Part shown: positions 55,044-62,577 of the stretch, in pieces | Numbering within the stretch: the stretch's first letter is position 1 | How the letters are laid out: every line of letters starts with the position of its first letter | Assembly: GCA_934444365.1 (NCBI GenBank) | Contig: CAKSCM010000005.1 | Location: 73,710-137,709 of the forward strand | DNA from: an uncultured Eubacteriales bacterium | GTDB taxonomy: Bacteria; Bacillota; Clostridia; Oscillospirales; Acutalibacteraceae | Length of the DNA: 64,000 nucleotides | Reading direction: 5' to 3' | The notes under the pieces: model-generated | Databases searched by the model: none | The model's input: only the letters and a program-made list of their open reading frames with translations | Told to the model about the DNA's origin: nothing | Program-made: the position numbers and the translations under genes

Positions 55044-57539
55044 TCAGCGAACCTTTGCGGTAAGCTTGGTGGCCTCCTTGTAGGGGCGGACAAGCATGTA
55101 AACAATACCGGCAAGCGCCGCTGCCGCAAAGATAAGGCCGATCACGTTCGGGTTGCCCATGAAGAGTCTGCCGAACTGATTTATCATAAGAGCAACAATG
55201 TAAGCAAATCCGCACTGATAGGCTATCGCGAACCAGGTCCACTTTGCGTTGTTCATTTCACGCTTGATAGCGCCGATAGCGGCGAAGCAGGGGGCGCAAA
55301 GCAGGTTGAACACCAAGAAGGAATATCCGCTTACTCCGTTGAAAACATTTGCGAGCGTCGCATAAACACCGGTGTCGCCGCCGCCGTAAAGTATACCCAT
55401 GGTACCGACGATATTCTCTTTCGCAACAAGACCGGTAATGGAAGCAACGGTCGCTCTCCAGTCGCCGAAGCCGAGGGGCCTGAATATCCAGGCAATAGCG
55501 CTGCCGATGGTGCCGAGGATCGACTGATCAAGTTCATCCTCAGAGAGCATACGGAAGCCTTCAGCGGTAAATCCAAAGTAGGAGGTGAACCAGACAAGTA
55601 TGGTCGAAAGAAGGATTATGGTACCGGCCTTTTTAATGAAGGACCAGCCGCGCTCCCACATCGATCTTAAAACGTTGCCGAGAGTGGGGAGATGGTAAGC
55701 CGGAAGCTCCATAACAAAGGGAGCCGGATCACCCGCAAACATCTTGGTCTTCTTAAGCATAATGCCCGATACTATTATAGCCGCCATACCGATGAAATAT
55801 GCCGAGGTCGACACCCACGCCGAGCCGCCGAAAAGCGCACCGGCGATCATCGCTATAAACGGAACCTTTGCTCCGCAGGGGATAAAGGTGGTGGTCATTA
55901 TGGTCATACGGCGGTCGCGCTCGTTTTCAATCGTTCGCGAGGCCATGATTCCCGGAACGCCGCAGCCGGTGCCTATGAGCATCGGTATAAAGGATTTACC
56001 GGAAAGACCGAATTTACGGAAGATACGGTCGAGCACGAAGGCTATACGTGCCATATATCCGCAGGCCTCAAGGAAGGCAAGCAAAAGGAACAAAACAAAC
56101 ATTTGCGGAACAAATCCGAGCACCGCGCCGACACCGGCCACTATACCGTCATTGATAAGACCCTGAAGCCAATCGGCGGCACCTGCCTTTTCAAGTCCTT
56201 CGCCCACAAGCACCGGTATGCCCGGCACCCAAACGCCGTATTCGGCCGGATCGGGAGCCTCAAAGCCGTTTTTCTCAACATATTTTACGGCGTCAAGATA
56301 GGTCATTTGCACTATCGCTTCATTCTTCTCCGCATTTTCCGGAAGGGTTGCATAGTAAGCGGTAAGCTCATTTTCAGCCAAAGTTTCTTCATCCTCAACC
56401 ACAACGGTAGCAGTCTGAGAATCGGCCTTTAAGCCTTTAAGAGCGGCGAGGGTCTCGTCAGCGTCAAAGCCCTCAGCCTCGGTGTCGATCGCCTCTCCCG
56501 TGAAGGCCTCTATAGCCTGCATGGCAGCGGTATATTTGTCATTCACATCGTTATATTCCGAAGAGCCTATTCCGAACAGGTGCCAACCGTCGCCGAAAAC
56601 TCCGTCATTGGCCCAGTCGGTCGCCATACTTCCGACAGTAACCATCGAGATATAATAAACAAGGAACATAACCACGGCGAATATCGGAAGTCCGAGCCAG
56701 CGGTTAGTAACTATCTTGTCTATTTTATCCGAGCTCGTAAGCTTTCCGGTGCTCTTTTTCTTGTAGCAGGCCTTGATTATTGACCCGATATATATATATC
56801 GCTCATTGGTGATTATCGACTCGGCGTCGTCATCAAGCTCGGTTTCTACAGCCTTTATATCGTTTTCAATATGATCAAGGGTCGCCTTGTCAATATTAAG
56901 CGAGTCGAGAACCTTATCGTCGCGCTCAAATATCTTAATGGCATACCATCTCTGCTGCTCCTCCGGCAGCCCGTGTACGGCAGCCTCCTCTATATGGGCT
57001 ATTGCATGCTCCACACTTCCCGAAAACGTATGCATCGGCACCGTTTTGCCGTTTTTCGCGGCATCTATGGCGGCCTCGGCAGCCTCCGTTATTCCGGTAC
57101 CCTTAAGAGCCGATATCTCAATTATTTTACATCCGAGCTGACGCGAAAGCTCTTCGGTATTAATCTTGTCGCCGCTTTTACGAACAACGTCCATCATGTT
57201 AATGGCGATAACCACCGGTATACCGAGCTCGGTAAGCTGTGTTGTCAGGTAAAGGTTTCTCTCAAGGTTGGTACCGTCGATTATATTAAGAATGGCGTCG
57301 GGACGCTCTCCTATAAGATAATTTCTCGCTACAACCTCTTCAAGGGTGTACGGAGAAAGCGAGTAAATACCGGGAAGGTCGGTTATTACGACCCCGTCAT
57401 GCTTCTTTAGTTTTCCCTCTTTTTTCTCTACCGTAACACCGGGCCAGTTACCGACGAACTGGTTGGAACCCGTCAATGCGTTAAACAGCGTAGTTTTACC
57501 GCAGTTAGGGTTACCTGCAAGCGCTATACGCAAATCCAC
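55044..57539 (-). CDS. feoB: Ferrous iron transport protein B
   Basis: 831 residues. N-terminal G domain with G1 GNPNCGKTTLFNALTG, G2 region NWPGVTVEKKEG, G3 DLPGIYSLSPYTLEE; helical GDI-like segment; then the transport domain with two Gate motifs including GTGCGVPGIMASRTI and FIPCGAKVPFIA (Cys facing the Fe2+ path). GTG start with AAGGAG upstream. Between the first and second membrane helices is a ~130-residue acidic, Ala/Glu-rich insertion (~330-460), which E. coli FeoB lacks. Imports Fe2+ in anaerobes. Gene order feoA-feoA-feoB-Cys-rich partner. Confidence 0.96.
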   Translation of the reverse strand: MDLRIALAGNPNCGKTTLFNALTGSNQFVGNWPGVTVEKKEGKLKKHDGVVITDLPGIYSLSPYTLEEVVARNYLIGERPDAILNIIDGTNLERNLYLTTQLTELGIPVVIAINMMDVVRKSGDKINTEELSRQLGCKIIEISALKGTGITEAAEAAIDAAKNGKTVPMHTFSGSVEHAIAHIEEAAVHGLPEEQQRWYAIKIFERDDKVLDSLNIDKATLDHIENDIKAVETELDDDAESIITNERYIYIGSIIKACYKKKSTGKLTSSDKIDKIVTNRWLGLPIFAVVMFLVYYISMVTVGSMATDWANDGVFGDGWHLFGIGSSEYNDVNDKYTAAMQAIEAFTGEAIDTEAEGFDADETLAALKGLKADSQTATVVVEDEETLAENELTAYYATLPENAEKNEAIVQMTYLDAVKYVEKNGFEAPDPAEYGVWVPGIPVLVGEGLEKAGAADWLQGLINDGIVAGVGAVLGFVPQMFVLFLLLAFLEACGYMARIAFVLDRIFRKFGLSGKSFIPMLIGTGCGVPGIMASRTIENERDRRMTIMTTTFIPCGAKVPFIAMIAGALFGGSAWVSTSAYFIGMAAIIVSGIMLKKTKMFAGDPAPFVMELPAYHLPTLGNVLRSMWERGWSFIKKAGTIILLSTILVWFTSYFGFTAEGFRMLSEDELDQSILGTIGSAIAWIFRPLGFGDWRATVASITGLVAKENIVGTMGILYGGGDTGVYATLANVFNGVSGYSFLVFNLLCAPCFAAIGAIKREMNNAKWTWFAIAYQCGFAYIVALMINQFGRLFMGNPNVIGLIFAAAALAGIVYMLVRPYKEATKLTAKVR

Positions 57540-57634
57540 TTTGATCTCCTTCTTTCCGGCCGCACCTTTTTCCGGTACGGGCCTTTTATAGTTTAAAACC
57601 TAACACAAAACGAATGAATTTCCGATAAGAGGCT

Positions 57635-57856
57635 TTATTCGACCTCTATCATTTCAGCATCGGCTTTCCTGAGCGAAAGCTCATATCCGCGCACCGTAAC
57701 CTCTACCGGATCTCCCAGCGGCGCTACCTTGCGAACGTAAACCTCAACGCCCTTGGTAAGTCCCATGTCCATTATGCGGCGCTTTACGGCACCTTCACCG
57801 TGGAGCTTTACAACCTTTACGCTGTCGCCCACCTTCGCCTCTTTAAGGGTCTTCAT
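57635..57856 (-). CDS. feoA: FeoA-domain protein, copy adjacent to feoB
   Basis: 73 residues from MKTLKEAKVGD (GAGGAGG upstream, so the longer frame is dropped). SH3-like FeoA fold with KRRIMDMGLTKGVEVYVRKVAPLGDPVEV and a final strand RGYELSLRKADAEMI. Expected to bind and regulate FeoB. Confidence 0.92.
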   Translation of the reverse strand: MKTLKEAKVGDSVKVVKLHGEGAVKRRIMDMGLTKGVEVYVRKVAPLGDPVEVTVRGYELSLRKADAEMIEVE

Positions 57857-57967
57857 ACACTGCATCCTCCTCGACATAAAATAAACTCTGATTTATGAAT
57901 TCTGTGTTGCCCAAAAAAAACAAAAACAACAATTAAAGCAATAAAGCTTTAAAAACCTTTTTAATAT

Positions 57968-58180
57968 TTAAATCATTATTTTCCTTGCCATTTCTTCGCT
58001 TATGGCAACCCTTGCTTCCTTAACGTTTACTATTACGTTTCCGCCGAGCGATGTCACTATGGTAACATCTCCTCCGACAACAAACCCGAGATTTTCAAGA
58101 TGCTTTTTGACCTCGGGACTGCCGCCGATTTTTTTTATAACATTTTTTTCGCCTATATCAGCAAGACTCAGTGGCATCAT
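57968..58180 (-). CDS. feoA: FeoA-domain protein, first copy
   Basis: 70 residues: MPLSLADIGEKNVIKKIGG, then VKKHLENLGFVVGGDVTIVTSLGGNVIV and ARVAISEEMARKIMI. Differs strongly from the second FeoA (longer loop, no PLGDP), so the two are not recent duplicates and may have separate partners. First gene of the feo operon, behind a promoter overlapped by a palindromic box. Confidence 0.9.
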   Translation of the reverse strand: MMPLSLADIGEKNVIKKIGGSPEVKKHLENLGFVVGGDVTIVTSLGGNVIVNVKEARVAISEEMARKIMI

Positions 58181-58240
58181 TTAAAACAACCTCGTTTCCA
58201 TTCGTCTCTATAAAAACCGATCAAATGACCGTTAATTCGA

Positions 58241-58258
58241 GTAAGCCGCAACTAACTA
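58241..58258. promoter_or_regulatory. Degenerate palindromic box in the feo leader
   Basis: AGTAAGC-CGCA-ACTAACT; five of seven arm positions pair. Lies within the transcribed leader of feoA, 33 nt from the intact box. Confidence 0.35.
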
Positions 58259-58273
58259 CACGGCATAATATAT

Positions 58274-58291
58274 AGTTAGCTCTCGCTAACC
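58274..58291. promoter_or_regulatory. Palindromic box, site 3, at the feo start site
   Basis: AGTTAGC-TCTC-GCTAACC. It begins 8 nt after the -10 hexamer on the minus strand and thus covers the predicted transcription start, a position expected for a repressor. Confidence 0.65.
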
Positions 58292-58298
58292 ACATATT

Positions 58299-58327
58299 AA
58301 GATACACTTTCGTCCCGCGCTTGTCAA
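58299..58327 (-). promoter_or_regulatory. Sigma-A promoter of the feo operon
   Basis: TTGACA, 17-nt spacer, TATCTT on the minus strand, about 110 nt before the first feoA. Confidence 0.75.
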
Positions 58328-58381
58328 GTATTTTTTTCAAAAAAACAAACAAAAACGACAAATTCAGCATATTTTCCAAAC

Positions 58382-58399
58382 AGTAAGCATAAGCTAACG
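58382..58399. promoter_or_regulatory. Palindromic box, site 4
   Basis: AGTAAGC-ATAA-GCTAACG, one mismatch in the arms, ~55 nt upstream of the feo -35 hexamer. Confidence 0.5.
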
Positions 58400-58684
58400 C
58401 GCCGCTTGGGCAAATTATACACCGCACACGATTCCCACGCATATACAAGCGGAAGTAATTAAATATCATTTTAAGCCGAGCCTCAAAACGCTCCTTACCG
58501 TACTTAATAAATCGGCTGCTCACCCGTATCACCGGATAAAAACTATTATTTAAGCAAAAAAACAAAAAACAGCAGCGCGTTTTACGGCATATAGCTGTCC
58601 CTGTTTTGTTTTTATCTTTCATCACGTTTACCGTCGATTCTTAACCGTAATTCTACGCATTAAACCCGCTAAACAATTAAAAGT

Positions 58685-59161
58685 TTAATGACCGGAGCAT
58701 TTTTGGCAGTCGGAAACAAGTCTGTCGGCCGTTATTTCCATTTCGGTTACGGATATTCCGTTTTTATCCTTTTCAAACACTCCTCCGGCCGAAAATTCAA
58801 ATCCAAGCTTTTTGTAAAATCCGACGGCCCCCTCGCGCGCGCCGACCCGAACGGTTTTTGCTCCGCACGAAAACGCGCGGTCGCACAGCATCCGCACTAT
58901 AAAGTCGCCGTACTCGGAGCCCCTTTGCTCCTTATCGACGCATATAAATCCGATCTTACAATAGGCTCCGCACATTATTCCGCGCCCTGCAGCAACCGTT
59001 TTTCCATCGCCGTCAAAGGCCGCAACATGCATTGCAATACCGTCGAGCTGATCAAAAACCGCCTGTTCCGGCTCTCCGAGCTCATCGCAAAAAACCCGTC
59101 GTCTGAGCGAAAGCACCTCGCTTAAATCCCCGTCTCCCGATATAAATTTACCTCTTATCAT
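58685..59161 (-). CDS. GNAT-family N-acetyltransferase
   Basis: 158 residues. Opens with LRRRVFCDELGEPEQAVFDQLD, the N-terminal pattern of the ElaA-like/'predicted acetyltransferase' GNATs; motif A around KIGFICVDKEQRGSEYGDFIVRML; ends VGFYKKLGFEFSAG and a Cys-containing tail. The usual R-G-x-G of motif A is R-G-S-E-Y-G. Substrate unknown. It is not obviously linked to feo; it shares direction with the operon but is separated by ~500 nt. Confidence 0.85.
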   Translation of the reverse strand: MIRGKFISGDGDLSEVLSLRRRVFCDELGEPEQAVFDQLDGIAMHVAAFDGDGKTVAAGRGIMCGAYCKIGFICVDKEQRGSEYGDFIVRMLCDRAFSCGAKTVRVGAREGAVGFYKKLGFEFSAGGVFEKDKNGISVTEMEITADRLVSDCQKCSGH

Positions 59162-59212
59162 AAAGCTTTTATCTCCTGAACCAAATCATAATTACGGCAA
59201 TTACGGCCGATT

Positions 59213-59872
59213 TCACTTAATCTGCTTGCCGTTCAAAGCGGTCCTTGCGGCCTCATCATCATAGTCGGCAACCGCCTCGGGCGTAAAATGACAGCCTTGT
59301 AAATCAAGCAGCTTCATCGTAAGAATTTTCGAAAAATTGGATATAACGGCGGTCGAAAAAACAAAACGGTTGACGTTCAGTTCCTCACTCATACCGAGCC
59401 CGAATTCCTGAGACATCTCCCTTTCGACAAGCCCCACAAAAAATTTTACCGAACCGGTGTACTGCTCAACAAAGCTGTTGTAAGCTCCCTTCAAATCCTG
59501 CTCGGTCATGGCGCTCGGGATTATCTGCTGTATTTCCGACATACTCAGGCTTTGCTTAAGCGAGCATATCATTATAAGATACGCTATATGCTTACGTCTG
59601 TATTTTTTACGATCCGGCGGCGGCATAAGTTTTGTACGGACATAATTGTTTATGGCAGCGGTGGTTATAATCTGCTCCTCGCCGGTTTTCTTAGGCAAAA
59701 ACGGCAGATATCCGGACAAAAGTGTCAACACCTGATCCATATAAAGCCCTAAATCGGGTATACTTTCCCACGTCGGCAGCGAATGTGTATTAAGGTAATT
59801 TCGCCATCGGTTAAGCTTGCCGCTCACAAGGTCATAATCGTACATTCGTCCGCTTCCTTTCTTTTTTGTCAT
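59213..59872 (-). CDS. DUF1836 putative DNA-binding regulator
   Basis: 219 residues from MTKKKGSG (GAGGG 7 nt upstream). The DUF1836 core holds PDLGLYMDQVLTLLSGYLP, INNYVRTKLMPPPDRKKYRRKHIAYLIMICSLKQSLSMSEI, which looks like a MerR-type winged helix with the linking helix. It is divergent from a degV gene across a 110-nt gap, a frequent pairing in Clostridia, so it probably controls that gene. Effector unknown. Confidence 0.85.
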   Translation of the reverse strand: MTKKKGSGRMYDYDLVSGKLNRWRNYLNTHSLPTWESIPDLGLYMDQVLTLLSGYLPFLPKKTGEEQIITTAAINNYVRTKLMPPPDRKKYRRKHIAYLIMICSLKQSLSMSEIQQIIPSAMTEQDLKGAYNSFVEQYTGSVKFFVGLVEREMSQEFGLGMSEELNVNRFVFSTAVISNFSKILTMKLLDLQGCHFTPEAVADYDDEAARTALNGKQIK

Positions 59873-59920
59873 TATAACACCCTCTTTCACATTTTACAAG
59901 TAAGTAATATCAAAAACCTC

Positions 59921-59949
59921 TTGACAAATTCTTGTGCAATAGATATAAT
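59921..59949 (+). promoter_or_regulatory. Consensus sigma-A promoter of the second degV gene
   Basis: TTGACA, 17-nt spacer, TATAAT; both hexamers perfect. Lies in the DUF1836-degV divergent gap. Confidence 0.85.
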
Positions 59950-59984
59950 AATATCGCATATTAGATAGTAGCGAGGTAAAAACA

Positions 59985-61172
59985 ATGTCGTTTATCATCT
60001 CGACCGATACATCGGCAAACCTGCCCGATGAATATATAAATCGCAATAGTTTGCTTGTAATACCCTTTTCATACTTTGAAAACGGCAAAAAGAAGCAGTG
60101 CCTGTCAATTGACTCATTTGACGGCGATGCTTTTTACGCCGGACTTAAAAACCTTGACGTGAAAACGTCGATGATCAACGTGTCGGAATATTGTGACGCC
60201 TGGCGCCCCGTTTTGGAGCAAGGTAATGATATTCTGCATATTTCCATGTCATCGGGAATAAGCGGAGCATATCAGGCGGCCGCCAATTCGGCCGGAATAT
60301 TAAGCGAGGAGTTTCCCGACAGACAGATAAAGGTGTTTGATTCGCGCGCCGCCTCACTGGGTGAGGGAATGATGGTTATGCAGGCGGTAAAGGCGCTTAA
60401 ATCCGGTGCTGACATCGACGAAGCCTTCGATTTTCTGTACAAAATGCGCGAAAACCTTCATCAGCTGTTTACGGTTGACGACCTGTTTCATTTGCGCCGC
60501 GGCGGAAGGGTAACCACCGGTGCCGCCGTATTCGGAACGGTTCTCAACATAAAACCGATATTGACCTCCGATGAGGAAGGACGGATAATTCTTTGCGGCA
60601 AGGCGCGCGGGCGTATTGCCTCGGTCAAGTATCTTGCCTTTGAAATGCTTGAGGCACCCGGTCCGGATCTGTCCGAGATAATAGGCATCGCCTATGCCGG
60701 ATGCGAAAAGGACGCCAAGGCACTTGCAAGACTTATAAAACAGAGCGCTCCGAATGCTTCTATTATGACGGTATGCTATGAGCCGGTAACCGGCAGCCAT
60801 GTCGGAAACGGCGCTGTTGCGTTGTTTTACTTCTCTGAAAAAGCAGGAGAATCCTCGGCGCCCCCGGCTTCCAAAACAGCCTTTGAGCAAAAAGCCAAAA
60901 ACACACCGATTGCAGCAAAAACCGCTGCTGCTATCGCTAAAACCTCCGAGGTCGTGTCAAAGCTGCATGAAAAAACCTCCGAGTACAAACACGAGCTCCA
61001 AAAACAGGCTTCCCGTGCGATAGTAAGGGCCACCCATCAGGGCGAAAAATCCTCCATAATAATAAGAGATACCTGCTCCTTCGGCGGCGAAAACGAAGGT
61101 TCCGACGGGCAAAATCCGTCGAAAAATGCAGCAGACAGCGCCGTAAATGCCGGCAATGTCCGAGAGGACTAA
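59985..61172 (+). CDS. DegV-family fatty-acid-binding protein with C-terminal extension
   Basis: 395 residues. Residues 1-~285 are a complete DegV protein: ISTDTSANLPDEYINRN, HISMSSGISGAYQAA, VFDSRAASLGEGMMV, RRGGRVTTGAAVFGTVLNIKPIL and GSHVGNGAVALFYF. The remaining ~110 residues form an Ala/Lys/Glu-rich extension with a probable amphipathic helical stretch (AAIAKTSEVVSKLHEKTSEY) and a disordered end, not seen in the shorter DegV at 22299. Fatty-acid binding is the family role; the tail may mediate a partner contact. Confidence 0.9.
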   Translation: MSFIISTDTSANLPDEYINRNSLLVIPFSYFENGKKKQCLSIDSFDGDAFYAGLKNLDVKTSMINVSEYCDAWRPVLEQGNDILHISMSSGISGAYQAAANSAGILSEEFPDRQIKVFDSRAASLGEGMMVMQAVKALKSGADIDEAFDFLYKMRENLHQLFTVDDLFHLRRGGRVTTGAAVFGTVLNIKPILTSDEEGRIILCGKARGRIASVKYLAFEMLEAPGPDLSEIIGIAYAGCEKDAKALARLIKQSAPNASIMTVCYEPVTGSHVGNGAVALFYFSEKAGESSAPPASKTAFEQKAKNTPIAAKTAAAIAKTSEVVSKLHEKTSEYKHELQKQASRAIVRATHQGEKSSIIIRDTCSFGGENEGSDGQNPSKNAADSAVNAGNVRED

Positions 61173-61449
61173 AAAGGCCGAACAAAAGTCGCGTTGCGAA
61201 AACTCGTTGCAGTCTTGTCCCATAAAACCCATAATCTCTCAACGCATTTAAGGCAAATCACATTACCAAAAGCATTAAACGGTAACCGCGTATTCGTCCG
61301 CTAAGAAGGCTTTACCGCCTTTACTGTAACCCTTGGCGAACGATAACGATTACAGATACATCGGCAGCCGGAATCTGACCCGCACTCTGAATTCCGGCCG
61401 CCGGACAGCTCCGGCTGAAAATGGAAAAGGAAAGCAAATGACCCCCTTG

Positions 61450-61499
61450 AAAAACGTACAACCGATTGGCGATAATTCCGCAACCGGTTGTACGTTTTT
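61450..61499. terminator. Strong bidirectional terminator
   Basis: Fourteen to fifteen-base stem AAAAACGTACAACCG with CGGTTGTACGTTTTT. It lies ~280 nt past the second degV gene. Confidence 0.85.
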
Positions 61500-61546
61500 T
61501 CGTTAGCTTCAATTTGGATTTTATTTTTGAGACGCCTATTTTCCGC

Positions 61547-61575
61547 TTGACATTTTCGCCGAAAAACAATACAAT
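61547..61575 (+). promoter_or_regulatory. Orphan sigma-A promoter
   Basis: TTGACA, 17-nt spacer, TACAAT, located right after the terminator. The first gene-like feature downstream is the tRNA-Pro fragment 400 nt away. Confidence 0.55.
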
Positions 61576-61984
61576 AATCCTTGCCGCATTTACCCATTAC
61601 CTGCCGGACGGCGGACAAAAGCCGCACAAAGCCGGCACATAAGAAGTCGTTATCAAATGTGCACCGAATTTTCGGGTTAAATCCTATGTGAAGCGAGATG
61701 GATTTTCATACGGCCGACCTTCGCGAAAGAAAGAACAAACTCCTCCCCCGAGCCGGTCACACGAAGCTTCAAAAAAAATAAAATTTTACCGCATACATCA
61801 GAAATACTCACACGGTTTCTCATAAATTTCAAACTCCCCGAAAGCTTTTTTAACCCCAGGAACCTCCCGAAAAAACTCGAACGCGCGGATTTTTGCTCTT
61901 TATTTTCCCGCTGAAATGTGTTATAATAAATTAGTAACCACATAGTATCCCCCAGATACTGAAATCACAAGAAATTAAATAAAT

Positions 61985-62022
61985 CCGGGTGTGGCGCAGC
62001 TGGGAGCGCGGGTGGTTTGGGA
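61985..62022 (+). pseudogene. tRNA-Pro (TGG) 5' fragment
   Basis: Nucleotides 1-38 of a tRNA-Pro: acceptor strand CCGGGTG, D-arm GCGC-AGCTGGGA-GCGC, anticodon 5' strand GGTGG and loop TTTGGGA. The similarity stops exactly at the end of the anticodon loop; the expected CCACC and everything 3' are missing. A -10-like TATAAT lies ~58 nt upstream, so this is the remains of a once-functional tRNA gene. Confidence 0.75.
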
Positions 62023-62127
62023 GCATAGACAGTGTTCGCACCGTGCAAAAGCGAAAACCACCGAAAACCCTTCAACCGTGCGGATTTCGGGCGGTTCGGA
62101 AAAAGAAAAAAGCAGTCAAAAATGTGT

Positions 62128-62160
62128 TTGACCACAGATTTGACCACTTACACGACCACA
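62128..62160. repeat. Short direct repeats with 12-nt period
   Basis: TTTGACCAC at 62128 and 62140, and a variant CACGACCAC at 62152. Lies between the tRNA-Pro fragment and the intact tRNA-Pro, a typical place for recombinase arm-type sites. Confidence 0.5.
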
Positions 62161-62173
62161 ATTTAATAACTAT

Positions 62174-62249
62174 CGGGGTGTAGCGCAGTTGATAGCGCGC
62201 CGCATTTGGGATGCGGAGGCCGCGAGTTTGAGCCTCGCCACTCCGACCA
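62174..62249 (+). tRNA. tRNA-Pro (TGG), divergent
   Basis: Complete 76-nt cloverleaf with acceptor CGGGGTG/CACTCCG, anticodon stem CCGCA/TGCGG around TTTGGGA, encoded CCA. The D-loop is AGTTGATA (G19 to A) and the T-loop is TTTGAGC (C56 to T), so the G19-C56 tertiary pair is replaced by A19-U56. A terminator follows directly. Confidence 0.9.
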
Positions 62250-62286
62250 AAAATCCTCTGAAACGGCTCGGTTTCAGAGGATTTTT
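62250..62286 (+). terminator. Terminator of tRNA-Pro
   Basis: Fifteen-base perfect stem AAAATCCTCTGAAAC with GTTTCAGAGGATTTT, starting at the nucleotide after CCA. Confidence 0.9.
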
Positions 62287-62351
62287 AATGCCTTTAAGCC
62301 TTTTCTTTGTCTACTGCATCCCAAATTTTGAGCATTCAATCTGTTGTGGCA

Positions 62352-62380
62352 TTGACAGCATATACTTTCTTGGTTATAAT
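62352..62380 (+). promoter_or_regulatory. Consensus sigma-A promoter of the HNH gene
   Basis: TTGACA, 17-nt spacer, TATAAT; both hexamers perfect. Gives a leader of ~190 nt with a small hairpin AATCCTTA/TAAGGATT (62432-62459). Confidence 0.8.
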
Positions 62381-62490
62381 ATAAGTAAGCAAATCTAAAT
62401 ACTTTTTGCATTAGTAAAAAGATGATCGACAAATCCTTAGTTAAGCTGTTATAAGGATTGCCCTTTGAGGTTTCAGCAATAGGTTGCCCT

Positions 62491-62577
62491 ATGTGTCGTT
62501 CAGAGTATTTGCTTAATAAAAAAGGAGGTCAAATACGGATTATACTTCTTAACTACTTTAGAAAGAGGTATATTTAA
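62491..62577 (+). CDS. Possible 28-residue leader ORF coupled to the HNH gene
   Basis: ATG frame that begins MCRSEYLLNK and ends with a TAA overlapping the HNH start codon (TAATG). The frame runs through a perfect AAAGGAGGTC, which otherwise has no standard start codon at correct distance. Its own upstream ribosome site is weak. May be chance or a translational-coupling leader. Confidence 0.3.
   Translation: MCRSEYLLNKKGGQIRIILLNYFRKRYI

Larger units (their letters stand above)
61173..61984. other. Gene-poor stretch
   Basis: No supported gene in ~800 nt. Holds a strong terminator (61450), an orphan consensus promoter (61547) and a -10-like TATAAT (61922) positioned as if for the tRNA-Pro fragment. 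Confidence 0.5.

Noticed and set aside
58221..58625. 134-codon minus-strand open frame across the feo promoter
   Set aside because: It covers the promoter, palindromic boxes and leader, has no ribosome site, an amino-acid mix rich in Cys/Phe/Arg and no recognisable domain.
61677..61943. 88-codon minus-strand frame upstream of the tRNA-Pro fragment
   Set aside because: No ribosome site or recognisable domain; it overlaps the likely tRNA promoter.
62128..62160. CRISPR-like repeats
   Set aside because: Three 9-nt words at 12-nt spacing are far too short for a CRISPR array and no cas gene is present.
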